A DNA stretch of 49,634 nucleotides, taken from the NCBI GenBank assembly GCA_023489485.1, contig JAMDCU010000011.1:24647-74280 (forward strand). Direction: 5' to 3'. The stretch comes from Chloroflexota bacterium. Its GTDB lineage: Bacteria; Chloroflexota; Anaerolineae; UBA4142. The notes under the pieces were generated by a model. That model was not told the origin of the DNA. It ran no database searches and saw nothing but the letters and a program-made list of their open reading frames with translations. Below are positions 35,746 through 45,084 of the stretch, one piece after another. Position 1 is the stretch's first letter. Every line of letters begins with the position of its first letter. The position numbers and the translations under genes were made by a program.

Positions 35746-35994
35746 GTGGGCCACGAGTTCGTCCCGGGCCAATGGGTGGGGTGCCTCATTCAGATCAGAG
35801 AGATATTCGATGCCGCTGGAAATGCCGGCCAGGAATTCGATCAGTTTGGCTTGTGGTGTAAAGGTGCCCGCCTTCTGCGGAATGGGTACTTGCAGCAACT
35901 CCTTCAACAACCCGTGCTGTTCCAGAAACTCGCCGAACGCCACGAGCAGTCCGTGATCGGTGTTGGAAAACGTCCCGTCTGAAGCCACTGCCAT
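35740..35994 (-). pseudogene. N-terminal fragment of another DDE-type transposase
   Basis: Read on the minus strand, about 85 codons give LLVAFGEFLEQHGLLKELLQ, VPIPQKAGTFTPQAKLIEFL and SGIEYLSDLNEAPHPLARDE, which resemble the N-terminus of DDE transposases common in environmental genomes. Past about residue 85 the frame reads into the other relic. The catalytic domain is missing. The exact IS family is uncertain. Confidence 0.55.
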
Positions 35995-36107
35995 ACTGCG
36001 TCACACCTCCAGACGGGAGGGTAGCACGTCTCTTGGAGACGGGCAAAATCACGACCAGAGGCGTGCAAAATCGCAACTGATTCCTGGAAATGCGTTCTGG
36101 TTGCGGT

Positions 36108-36122
36108 TTACATTAACCAACC
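36108..36122 (+). repeat. Left terminal inverted repeat of the recombinase element
   Basis: TTACATTAACCAACC, perfectly complementary to 38617-38631. It contains the TAA stop (36113-36115, minus strand) of the second recombinase. Confidence 0.85.
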
Positions 36123-37586
36123 GTATGAGCTGCGACAGCCAGTGGGCTGTCTGGTAGGGTCGGCCACTCACCGGGGAGCAGCGTCTGCATTTCGACCACG
36201 GCGGCCATCCGTTGTTCTGCTGTCAGCTCCGGCTGGGCCAACTGGTGCAACAATTCTACCACGTGCTGACGATCTGACGGAACCGGCAGCAGAGCAACCT
36301 GGAGATCTGCAAGTTTCTGTTCTTGCTCAATGCGTTGCATTCCCTGGGTGTAATCACGGACCAAGGTCTGATCAGCGACTCGCGCATAGATCATCGTCTC
36401 GTCCAGGTCTTCGTGTCCCAAAAAGCCTTGCAGCGACGTTACCGGCATCTCGGCATTGATCAGTTGCGTCGCGATGGTGTGACGAAGACGATGGGCGCAT
36501 ACCGCAATGCCCGTCCGTTCCGCACACTTGATGATGCGTTCGCGCAGACCGTAGGTTGTGGCGGCATGGTGGCGCAGCACCAACAGGCGCGCGGTCGGCG
36601 TGGGCCCACGGACTTCCAGGTAGGCCTGGAGCGCCTCGCGGGACTGTGCACTGAGCGGAATGCAGCGGTCTTTCAAACCCTTGCCGCTCCGGACGATCAA
36701 CCGCTGCCCGACCAGATCCAGATCACCGAGCTCCAGGTACGCGACTTCCGAGAGGCGCAAGCCGCCGTGATAGAGCAGATAGAACCAGACCAGGTCGAAG
36801 CGGGCCGAGCGTTGCGCTTCGGGGGAGACCGCTTGCGCGACCTGCGCCCTCAAGTCTTGCTCGATGCGGGTGACCTCGCGATCGGTCAGAAAACGAGGCA
36901 CGCGCTGCCCGGGATCCACTTGGGGCAGGTGCCCGAAGGGCGACCGACCAATCCGACCTTCGCTCTCGAGAAACCCAAACAAGCGGCGCAAAATCGTCAG
37001 GTCCGCATTGACCGAATGCGGCCGGAGACCACGCGCCAGTTCGTGATCGATGAAGGCTTCCGCGTGGGCCAAGCGAAAATCGTCCCAGGTGGTCGCCGAG
37101 ACTTGGCTCAGCAGAAAGCCCAGCATCTTATTCAGCCGGCGGGTGAGATCGCGGGTATAGGCCCGGACCGTCCGCCCGCTCCAGCGCCGCCGTTGACGCC
37201 GAACCAAGGCATTCAAATCGTTCACCATCCAAGCGGGCAAGTTCGGCCAGGCTCCTTCTAGCTCCAAGGGGACCGAGGGTTCAGGCCTCGCCTGTCCTTG
37301 ACGAAAGCGCAGATACTCGACGAGTTTCGCCCGCGCCCGTCGGCCGGTGGTCCATTTTCTCTCGGAAAATAGCCTTTTTTTCGGGCTCGGACCGCTGGCC
37401 TAACCGGCTACTCAGCGTGGCGAGGCAAGTCCAGGGAGCCATCTCGTCCAAGATCACCCGGGCCATGCGCTCGTACGTCTGGCATGTGGCCGGATGATAG
37501 CCCCCGGCTTGCAACCAGGTCTTAAACTCGGCGGTCAGGGCCGCGGGCGTCATCTCGGCCGAGGCGGCTTCCAGCGGGTGTGTCAT
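36113..37586 (-). pseudogene. Tyrosine recombinase B (about 490 aa), frameshifted at an A7 run
   Basis: Two frames make one recombinase. Codons from 37586 encode the N-terminal part (LTAEFKTWLQAGGYHPATCQ). After the A7 run at 37375-37381 the protein-like reading moves to the frame ending at 36113 (RARAKLVEYLRFRQGQ, core-binding domain, then catalytic GLRLSEV, HRLRHTIATQL, LGHEDL and Tyr in MIYARV). Six A instead of seven restores one frame of about 490 codons. All catalytic residues are present. The ATG overlaps the stop of recombinase A (ATGA). It could be a mutation, a sequencing error or transcriptional slippage. Confidence 0.8.
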
Positions 37587-38551
37587 GCCGCCCTCCGTTC
37601 AGACCGACCACCACGCGGGGTCCCGGATGAGGAGGCCTCCGCCAGATTCTGGCCAGGCTGGGCCAGCGTGCCCGGGTTCGCCGCTTCATCCCCGGTGATC
37701 CGGTGCATACTTTCAAAATAGTCGCGCCGCACTAACGGGTCGGCAAGATGCACATAGACCCGGGTCGTGCGCAAAGAGCGATGACCCAGCAGCGCCTGCA
37801 GCGACGTGACCGGCATCCCGACTTCAATGAGTTGGCGACTAAACACATGCCGCAGTTGATGACACGTGAGATGCAGTCCCGCTTGCTCGGCGTAGTGCGT
37901 CAGTCGTTTCTGCACCGCCGTCACGGAGAGGTGGACGCCATAGCGATTGAGAAAGAGGGCCCGGTCCTGCGCCGCCGGTCGCATCGCCAAGTAAGCCCGT
38001 ACCCGCTGCTCGACTTGCTCGGACAAAAAGACCACCCGCTCCGTCTGGCGCTTGCCGTGAATTCGCAGACGCGAGGCCTGCTCGGCCCGATTCCGAAAGA
38101 ACACATCGTCCAGGTTCAAGGTGGCGACCTCGGAGACCCGCAGTCCACAGCGCAACATCAGCGTGAACATGGCCAGATCTCGCGGATCCTGGATCTGTGC
38201 GAAGAGCTGAGTGACCGTTTCATCCTTCGCGTCGCGGGGCAGTTGCCGGCCTTGATGGATGTAGTGCAATCGCGGCACCACGGGGCACGCAAGGGAACGA
38301 CTCCAGTGATCAGCCAGAAAGCCATAATACTGCCGCAGCGCAATCAGCCGCCGATTGATCGTCGCAACGGCAAGGCCCACACTCTGTTGCCATTCAATGA
38401 ACCGATCGATATCCGTGCGCGTCACGTCTTGGGGCGCTTTCGCACACCAGGTAAAAAAGATCGTCACGTCACCTTGGTAGTGCCGGGCAGTGGTCGCCTG
38501 GGGAGCGCGCCGCCGCACGGCTTGGAGGAACTCCTCCAACTGAAGAACCAT
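37583..38551 (-). CDS. Tyrosine recombinase A
   Basis: The 322-aa protein has an N-terminal SAM-like core-binding domain and a complete catalytic set: Arg138 (CGLRVSEV), Lys167 (IHGKRQ), His231/Arg234 (HQLRH), His257 (LLGHRSL) and Tyr266 (RVYVHLA). It cuts and rejoins DNA through a 3'-phosphotyrosine. AGGAGG lies 5 nt before the ATG, 65 nt inside the right inverted repeat. It overlaps recombinase B by 4 nt, suggesting that the two act together on the element's ends. Confidence 0.93.
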   Translation of the reverse strand: MVLQLEEFLQAVRRRAPQATTARHYQGDVTIFFTWCAKAPQDVTRTDIDRFIEWQQSVGLAVATINRRLIALRQYYGFLADHWSRSLACPVVPRLHYIHQGRQLPRDAKDETVTQLFAQIQDPRDLAMFTLMLRCGLRVSEVATLNLDDVFFRNRAEQASRLRIHGKRQTERVVFLSEQVEQRVRAYLAMRPAAQDRALFLNRYGVHLSVTAVQKRLTHYAEQAGLHLTCHQLRHVFSRQLIEVGMPVTSLQALLGHRSLRTTRVYVHLADPLVRRDYFESMHRITGDEAANPGTLAQPGQNLAEASSSGTPRGGRSERRAA

Positions 38552-38616
38552 ACCAACCTCCTGACTCAGGGCCCGACCGCAGCCACCCTGAGGCTTCTCG
38601 GATTAGAACGTTCGAA

Positions 38617-38631
38617 GGTTGGTTAATGTAA
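38617..38631 (-). repeat. Right terminal inverted repeat of the recombinase element
   Basis: Complement of TTACATTAACCAACC at 36108-36122; outside it no further match is seen. Confidence 0.85.
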
Positions 38632-38679
38632 TGCACAAAAGTTACGCTAGTCGCTTGAGATATCGAGATGACCTAATCA

Positions 38680-39213
38680 TTACGCGTGCGGGAGAATGGA
38701 TAAGGAAAGCCTCTTGGACAAGATCCAGCAAGGACGACCGTTGCTGTCCAGGCGCTCGCCCAACACTGTATAACCGAGGCGTTCCCAAAAATGTCGTACT
38801 CTCGGGATAGCTTGTAGGATGTTCAAGCGCACTTCTTGCCACCGCTGCTTCACGAGGTGCTTCTCGATTGCCGTGACAGCTTCTGTACCAAGGCCCTTTC
38901 CTTGCAGCTCGCTGCTAATTAGCAGCAATCCAATCCACGGAAAAGCCTCGTCCGGGTGCGGCGTAAGCAGGACTGCTGTTCCCACGAGTTCGCCTGTCTC
39001 GGTCAATTTAATAGCAAGGCATTGTGAGTTGTCGCGGGCCATCGCCTGCCACAGATACATCTCGACATCTGAAAGGTCGAATGCGCGTTTGCCCGTGAAG
39101 AGCTCAGTGGCCTCGACGAGATCAGGGTTGCTATTGAACAGCGGAAGAAACTCTTCTGGCCGGGCTGTCTCATCAACCAGCGCGAGTGTTAGCCGAGCTG
39201 TCTGTAGTTGCAT
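38680..39213 (-). CDS. GNAT-family N-acetyltransferase
   Basis: The 177-aa protein has the GNAT landmarks: TARLTLALVDE (beta 1), ELVGTAVLL, the acetyl-CoA pyrophosphate loop SSELQGKGLGTEAV near residue 115, and the C-terminal FWERLGYTVLGER. It is closest in look to RimJ/RimL-type acetyltransferases that acylate amino groups of proteins, antibiotics or small molecules. ATG 39213 starts right before the domain with GGAAG 7 nt upstream; the frame is open to 39258. It faces the same way as the RiPP-like cluster and may be its last gene, 468 nt away, or independent. Confidence 0.88.
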   Translation of the reverse strand: MQLQTARLTLALVDETARPEEFLPLFNSNPDLVEATELFTGKRAFDLSDVEMYLWQAMARDNSQCLAIKLTETGELVGTAVLLTPHPDEAFPWIGLLLISSELQGKGLGTEAVTAIEKHLVKQRWQEVRLNILQAIPRVRHFWERLGYTVLGERLDSNGRPCWILSKRLSLSILPHA

Positions 39214-39681
39214 GGGTATTCTTCCTTCCTCCTTGCTAATGATCAACTCATACACCACGCAGTCTGCAGAGAGGCATAACTGGCACTAGATGCCATTGCA
39301 GGTGCAGAGCCCACGTATGCTCAAATTGCATCGGCATACGAACGCCAAAGTCAGGCACATTACGAATTGGATCGACTAGTGCGAATGTCGAATCCATGAT
39401 AGATCGATTATTGCATCACCGCGAAATACTCAACCGAACCGACTGCTTAAGCGCAGAGCGAACACGCCGAAAGATTTGTGCAAACGGCCTCAACCCGGAC
39501 TACGAAGGCGAGGCCACGGCAAAATCTCCAGGTGAAGAAACGGACAGACCAATTGTACGCCCAGATACCGAAGTTGACAACTCCAGTCGGTTCAATTGAC
39601 TCAACTCCCGCGGTGATCCGAGATTATTCAGAAACACTTGCTATTCTGGCATCGGGGCGCAACGCGAATCACCTTCAGCGT
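39214..39681. other. 468-nt gap between GNAT gene and methyltransferase pseudogene
   Basis: No recognisable gene. A 49-codon minus-strand frame (39248-39397, MDSTFALVDPIRNVPDFG...) is free of stops and ends near the GNAT ribosome site, but it lacks a convincing ribosome site and I cannot assign it. Other frames look like chance. Confidence 0.3.
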
Positions 39682-41034
39682 TCAATGCCGTATCACGTGC
39701 TTGATATACCTGTTTCTCTCCAGATACTCCAACTCAGTAAGGCTGAGTGACAACAGTTTTTCAGCTGATCGACCTAGCCTTTCTGGATCGCGCTCAATAA
39801 GTTTTTGAAGGATATCGTGAACAGATTGGTGACCATCGCTGTACGCAAGTAGTTTGCGCGCGAGCCAGCTCCGCCCATTCGCGGCAGAGCGGGAATTCAC
39901 ATCCGTTTCAATTACAGTGGGGATGTCGTGTTGCGTCCACGTGCTGAGTAGGTTGTGTACCTCCAAGTTGAATTCATCCGCTTTCTGGAACCATAGGAGA
40001 CAGTCATACAAGAATGTTGCCTGAAGATCACGGTATAGTTTCTGCCAAAGCAAACACAGGTCTGCAGCGTCCCTAGAGTTGACTGTAGATGCAGTCTCGG
40101 CGACTACTTGAGCTTGAAATGAGAGCGGCATCCGTGATGAAACCAGGATGCGTACGGACCATTCGTTTTGCCGAGCTATTGCCTGGAACTCACCTAGCCA
40201 AAATGGAGCGATGTCATTGCCTAAGGCTTGGAACCACATCGTTCCGACACCGTTTTTTCGTAGAAACCGATCTGCTTCTTTCCAAATTCTACGCACGATG
40301 TCAAGACCATCTGGCCCACCCGAGCCGCTTGTTGGAAAACGCACCTCGTCTGGAACAGGAAGAAAAGGCGGATTGCAGTAGATCGCGTCGAAAGTTATGC
40401 CTTCAACCGGTTCGAATAGATTCCCATTCTTGATCTCAACGATATCCGAAGCTCCATTCAGAGCGGCATTGAGCGTTGCCAGTCTGCATGCCTCCGGAGA
40501 GATATCAACCCCAATACACTTCTCTGCTAACTTGGCTGCCAAGATAGCTTGAATTCCTGAGCCCGTGCAAAGGTCCAGAACCGTAGCACCACGGGGAGGA
40601 CAAACATTATGGGCGAGCCGGTACGAATCGGGGCCTATTTATACAGGTGCCTCAAGATTCTGACACGTAGGATAGGCTGGCGGCAAACTCGCCCAAAGAT
40701 AGGTGCCTAGAAATGATGTCAAGCCGAGGCCATTTGCGTACATGTAGCCGGATCTCGACTCGGCCAAACCGAGCTGCTCAAGCGGACGTACCACACGTGT
40801 CCTGAACGTGTGGTCCATATTTGCTAAACCTTGAGGAAGTCCTAGGAGAAACTGTTCGAATAATGCTTTGAATGTGGGGTGAAGCAGGAGTAGCTTTTGG
40901 CGAAATGGCCAGAAGTGCGGCCAAGGATCAGCGAAGTAGTGCGAACCCCGTAATATCCTCTGAAGAGTATCAAATCCCATGGCATTCAAGTACTTCCGAA
41001 GTATTTCTATGTCGCTTTCTAATAGGCGCGGCAT
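39682..41034 (-). pseudogene. SAM-dependent methyltransferase interrupted by an in-frame TAA
   Basis: One frame of 451 codons is broken only by TAA at 40639-40641. Before it lies an N-terminal helical domain (LESDIEILRKYLNAMGFDTL ... NGLGLTSFLGTYL). After it come IGPDSYRLAH, SAM motif I VLDLCTGSGIQAI, CIGVDISPEACRLA and the catalytic NPPF of N5-glutamine/adenine-type methyltransferases. The natural reading APV-Y-IGPDSY suggests TAT became TAA. ATG 41034, 47 nt after the nucleotidyltransferase stop, is preceded by GAGAGGGGG. It probably modified the cluster product or its carrier. Confidence 0.8.
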
Positions 41035-41081
41035 TCTGGTCCCACCCCCTCTCAAGTATGTTTCCAGGCTGGCTTCTGGGT

Positions 41082-41944
41082 TTACCAATGAGCAATAATG
41101 TTGTAAATATTGTTGCCATACCAATAGAGAAGCCGGTTTCGCGCGAACCCCAACATATGCTCAGCGACGGCGCTTTTGCTTCCTTTAGCATAACCCAGAC
41201 AACGAGTTAGGGCTGCGTTCTCTGATTTACTCAAGACCTCTTCTTTCAGTAATTCAAGAATCTTGGATCGATCAATGTAAAGATTCCCTGTATACGCTTC
41301 GCAAGCAAGGCTCTAAGGGTCTGATCCGCTACGAACTCAAAAATGATCGCATCATCCTCGTTTCTAGGAGATAATGACTCTCTGAATGTCTCCTCTGCCC
41401 TTTGTAATTGTCGACACGGCTCATGGAATGGGAAACCGATCTTCGCTATCCAAATGCCCTTCCCTATTTCCGGTCTTGGTTCAAGACCCGCTTTCTCGAC
41501 TGCCTCTCGAGCACAGCTGTCCAGAGACTCGGGTATTATGCCAAACAAGATTCTGGAATCATGAAGGATATTTATACAACCAACATCTATGTTGCGTAAC
41601 CGCCGTCCAAGTTCAGCTGCCGTAAGCAGATGGAGGTCCGCCGATTCAGGCGCAGCAAGCACCAGGTGGAGAATCATTTCGTCGTCGAGCTGGTCTCGAA
41701 GCAAGAAGAACAAATCATAATCAGACAGCTGATTTGCATCAATACGCGATCGAGAGCCGAAAAGAGAGATAGCCAAAACGGCATCACCCAGCGATCTTGA
41801 GGACAGGTCAACGAATTGCAGCAATGCTTGGGGAAGTGCTCCAATGGTGCAGCTGCCGCTAGTGTTCACCAACAAGCTAGTTGGTTCTCCGAGTATCCGA
41901 CGGTGGGAAATGTTGCGGCCATTCCTAGTGCCCAATTGTATCAA
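41082..41944 (-). pseudogene. Nucleotidyltransferase-fold protein with a late frameshift
   Basis: The first 232 codons contain the NTase signature SLFGSRSRIDANQLSDYDLF (GS...SD-x-D) and a helical region. That frame stops at 41246, but near 41285 the protein-like reading changes frame to YIDRSKILELLKEEVLSKSE, then LGFARNRLLYWYGNNIYNII and a stop at 41082. One extra base around the CAGGGAATC stretch accounts for it. Such proteins adenylylate small molecules or proteins. The start is uncertain: a TTG at 41944 lies 5 nt after the MFS stop. Confidence 0.75.
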
Positions 41945-41948
41945 AACC

Positions 41949-43253
41949 TCATTTGGTCCGCGCCTTGCCGCTGACGTCCGCTGATCCTATCTCAAAGGAC
42001 CGCTCCAAACTGTCCGTCGGAGCCTTACAACAAAGAGCCAAACTGAACGCAGCGATAAGAAAGCCTGCCCCTTGTACGACGTAGTTCGGACCGACGACAG
42101 TTATAATTGGCCCAAAAGCTAGCATGCCGAGGGCGCCCGACAAACTTGCACTGACGAACAGAATGGCAACTGCCTTCCCCAGCATACTCGGAGGCACATG
42201 GTCCTGCATTTCGGTCGGAATCAGTGTATTCGTAATGCCAACACAAATGCCCACAATTGCCGCGAACATGAGCGCAACATTCAGCGTTTGGCATGTCCCA
42301 ATGCCAATATAGGCGAGGCCTGAGACCAAAATCGCAATGAAGATGCCTCGGATTCGTTTGTCAGAAGGTTGCTTCGCGCGCATGAGGACTAATGATGCAA
42401 ATATCATCCCACTTCCGATCGCGGACACTATGAGTCCAAAGCCAGAGGCTCCTGCGTGAAACTCCCTATCTGAGAGAATCGGGATCGCCACGTTTAATGG
42501 CAGCGCCAAAGCGTTGCTGAAAATAGACGCGATCAAGATAAGTAGCAGAACCCTTCTGTGACACATGAAGTTCAGGGCACCATGAAGATCGGCAAAAAGC
42601 GTACTCGGGTTCGGCGAAGGCGAAGAACGCGGCGATTCGGTGATACTTATCCTCGCAAGACAGAGTGCAGCTAGACCGTAGCTGACAGCGATAACATAGA
42701 GGACACTCTCAGGAGAGATTAAACTGCTGACAAGGGCGGCGAATCCAGGTCCAATCAGCATTGCAACTTGTTCGGCGAGACGCAAGAAAGAATTGGCCTG
42801 TTGATACTTTTCTCGCCTAGCGATACTCGGCACCAATGCGTAAATAGCAGTTCGGGCCAAGATTGCAAGTGCTCCGACAACAAACACAACAAGATAGAGG
42901 AAGATAATATTGGGCCCCGCACCGAAAGCAAGTAATGGAATGCAAGCCATCAGCACGGCGCAAAGAAGATCTGCGGCGACTAATATGTTCTTCTTCGTGA
43001 CTCGATCGACAATAGTTCCGAGCGGCAGGCCGAGCAATACAATGGGCAATTTCTGGAAAAACCCCAGTGTGCCCATATCTAAAGGGGAACCCGTGAGTTT
43101 ATAGACAGACCACATAATCGCAATCAAGCTCATGGAATCGCTGCTTTGAACAAGTAGCTGGCTCAACCAAAGAAGAAGTAGGCTCTCTTTGCGGATCAAG
43201 AGCTGCTCGGTAACTGAATCCGGTTCAGCCGTCTGCAACGATAACGATTTCAT
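41949..43253 (-). CDS. MFS-family exporter
   Basis: The 434-aa membrane protein has about 12 hydrophobic segments. The first loop has the MFS signature LPLGTIVDRVTKKNILVAAD, and there is a central cytoplasmic loop near residue 200. It resembles MefA/Bcr-type exporters (MFS_3) for macrolide-like and other secondary metabolites. It lies between the small peptide gene and the NTase-like gene (5-nt gap), where it would export the product and give self-protection. ATG 43253 was chosen as typical N-terminal length; ATG 43319 is an alternative; neither has a strong ribosome site. Confidence 0.87.
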   Translation of the reverse strand: MKSLSLQTAEPDSVTEQLLIRKESLLLLWLSQLLVQSSDSMSLIAIMWSVYKLTGSPLDMGTLGFFQKLPIVLLGLPLGTIVDRVTKKNILVAADLLCAVLMACIPLLAFGAGPNIIFLYLVVFVVGALAILARTAIYALVPSIARREKYQQANSFLRLAEQVAMLIGPGFAALVSSLISPESVLYVIAVSYGLAALCLARISITESPRSSPSPNPSTLFADLHGALNFMCHRRVLLLILIASIFSNALALPLNVAIPILSDREFHAGASGFGLIVSAIGSGMIFASLVLMRAKQPSDKRIRGIFIAILVSGLAYIGIGTCQTLNVALMFAAIVGICVGITNTLIPTEMQDHVPPSMLGKAVAILFVSASLSGALGMLAFGPIITVVGPNYVVQGAGFLIAAFSLALCCKAPTDSLERSFEIGSADVSGKARTK

Positions 43254-43392
43254 TGCGAAAAGAGATCCCCAAGTGACAATACAGATACGACATCGATCAT
43301 GTCGAGTCCTTGCATTCATCAGACGAGGAGAACCGAGAGAGTCACCTGGGCGAACTCAGCTCGATTCTCCTCAACCCTAGAGCTTACCGCAA

Positions 43393-43578
43393 CTAGCTCT
43401 CCATCCTGTCCTCAAGATCATCGAGAGCTACCGTCGCACAGTAGTTGGCGGTCCGCATTTCGGGCATCACAAGGTGAACCTCAGGAGCCCGGTATCCCTT
43501 TAGCCTGAGGCGTGACTTTAGCTGTTCGATGTCCGGCGAGAGATCCTGCTCCTGAAGTAATTCTTGCCTTCGTTCCAT
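43393..43578 (-). CDS. 61-aa peptide, candidate RiPP precursor
   Basis: This short gene has the best ribosome site in the cluster (AAAGGAGGTGA, 6-7 nt before ATG 43578). The peptide has a charged, helical N-terminal part (MERRQELLQEQDLSPDIEQL), then a KSRLRLKGYR stretch and a C-terminal MRTANYCATVALDDLEDRME with one Cys (Cys47). Size, expression signal and position between a radical SAM enzyme and an exporter fit a leader-core precursor. The frame is open upstream to 43611 but without signal. I do not recognise the family; a small regulatory or scaffolding protein is possible. Confidence 0.6.
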   Translation of the reverse strand: MERRQELLQEQDLSPDIEQLKSRLRLKGYRAPEVHLVMPEMRTANYCATVALDDLEDRMES

Positions 43579-43767
43579 GGTACTCACCTCCTTTCGCGAC
43601 AGGTTGCTCAACTAGGAGGGCGTCACGGATCATAGGTGCGTGCCCAGGCAAGGTCGCCTACTCTTTCGTGCACCTCCACCATTTTTCACCAGCAGTGGTT
43701 TTCACAACTAGATCTCTCAGAAAACACCAAACCCGATATCTTTTAAGACTGTGGCTGGCAAACGGTC

Positions 43768-45081
43768 CTAATCTCTGACTTTGTAGAGACTACGCTCTGA
43801 CAGGACAATAACTAACTCCACATAAGATTTTAGGATGGTTTCTTTGCTCATCCAGGCAGTTGCGAACCGGGGGAGCCGCTGTTCCAACTTGGCCGGTTCA
43901 TATCCTAGGATCTTGATGCCAAACCGATTGCTTTCCTCATACAAGGAGGATCCAGGATAGAGAGCAAGAATACCCAGAGATAACACATCTGCAGGATTTT
44001 CTGAGATAAAATCGACAATTCTGCCAGCCGACTCGCTGGTTTCGCCAGGGAGCCCAATGATGAAGCACTCGGTCACGCGAATGCCAAGATTTCTACACCA
44101 CTGTATAGCCTGCCTTGCCTCGCCAATGCGAAAGCCTTTCTGGATCCTGTCAAGAACTTCTTGGCTCGACGACTCGATTCCAAAGAGTAGCGTATTACAT
44201 CCAGCACGCCTCATAAGTCTCAGTAGATCATAGTCCACCAGATCGACGCGAGTGTTGGCCGTCCAGCGAATATCAAGTTTCCGCCGATTGATCTCCTCAC
44301 AGATCGCGACAACACGTTCCCGCTTGAGGGTGTACGTATCATCTCCAAAAGAGATATCTCGTACGCCATATTCCCTGATTAAGTGTTCTACTTCCTCGAT
44401 TACACGCCTCGGACTCATTGCGCGATACTTGCGGCCATTGAAGGTGGATGTTGAACAGTAGGCGCATCGAAACGGACACCCCCGGCTAGTCACAATGAAA
44501 CCTGCCGTTCCGCGATACGATGACATCGGAAGGAGATCACGCGCTGGCAATGGAAGAGCGTCAAGATTCGAGATCTTGGGAGCTTCCTCATTCAGCTCGA
44601 TCGTCGCTTCATTCGCTCGATAAGCAAGACCGGCGCAACTGCTCACGCTTCGTTCGGCTTCGAGTTGTCGTGCCAATTCGAGCATGGTGTACTCGCCCTC
44701 ATATCTGAGTACAAAGTCTACCTCTGGACTGCCCGCGAGGATGCTTTCGTAGGAAAAAGTAGCATCGTTCCCCCCAAAAACAACCGGGATATCTTTGCTT
44801 GCCTCCTTCACGGCACGGGCAACCTCGATCGATGAGCCCCGCGTGAAGGAGAGATTGTCAGAAATACCAACAAGATGCGGCGCAAAATCCCGAATGAATG
44901 CTGATACGCCCTGGGGACGGATGGCCTTAGCTGGCATATCCAGGATCCGAACGTCGTGGCCGTTCTGGCGCAACACACTGGCTATAGATGCCAAGCCGAG
45001 GGGTGGGGCGAAAACCTGTTCCGGGCCGACATTTCTGTCATTGCCATAGGGATAACACGGATTGATCAGCAGAACCCTCAT
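43768..45081 (-). CDS. B12-binding-domain radical SAM enzyme
   Basis: The 437-aa enzyme has an N-terminal cobalamin-binding-like Rossmann domain (RVLLINPCYPYG, LRQNGHDVRILD) and a radical SAM barrel with Cys202, Cys206 and Cys209 in SRGCPFRCAYC, then ISFGDDTYTLKRERV and LLFGIESSSQEVLDRI. Class B-type members methylate unactivated carbons in peptides, antibiotics and cofactors, or rearrange rings. ATG 45081 lies 3 nt after the PqqD-like stop (TGATTGATG), so it was coupled to that gene. The gene is full length and shows no damage, unlike its neighbours. Confidence 0.9.
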   Translation of the reverse strand: MRVLLINPCYPYGNDRNVGPEQVFAPPLGLASIASVLRQNGHDVRILDMPAKAIRPQGVSAFIRDFAPHLVGISDNLSFTRGSSIEVARAVKEASKDIPVVFGGNDATFSYESILAGSPEVDFVLRYEGEYTMLELARQLEAERSVSSCAGLAYRANEATIELNEEAPKISNLDALPLPARDLLPMSSYRGTAGFIVTSRGCPFRCAYCSTSTFNGRKYRAMSPRRVIEEVEHLIREYGVRDISFGDDTYTLKRERVVAICEEINRRKLDIRWTANTRVDLVDYDLLRLMRRAGCNTLLFGIESSSQEVLDRIQKGFRIGEARQAIQWCRNLGIRVTECFIIGLPGETSESAGRIVDFISENPADVLSLGILALYPGSSLYEESNRFGIKILGYEPAKLEQRLPRFATAWMSKETILKSYVELVIVLSERSLYKVRD

Positions 45082-45084
45082 CAA

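Larger units (their letters stand above)
36108..38631. mobile_element. Two-tyrosine-recombinase element bounded by 15-bp inverted repeats
   Basis: A perfect 15-bp inverted repeat (TTACATTAACCAACC at 36108-36122, complement at 38617-38631) encloses exactly two overlapping tyrosine-recombinase genes and nothing else, 2524 bp in all. The stop of the second recombinase lies inside the left repeat. The layout recalls the TnpA-TnpB pair of Tn554, but without TnpC or cargo and with terminal inverted repeats, which Tn554 lacks. It sits directly beside transposase fragments. No target duplication was found. Confidence 0.75.

Noticed and set aside
36323-37261. 312-codon plus-strand frame opposite recombinase B
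   Set aside because: The minus strand has the full recombinase catalytic set; this frame is its shadow.
37375-37381. Programmed -1 ribosomal frameshift at the A-AAA-AAG heptamer in recombinase B
   Set aside because: A -1 slip leads to a frame without recombinase sequence; the needed shift is +1 (or loss of one A).
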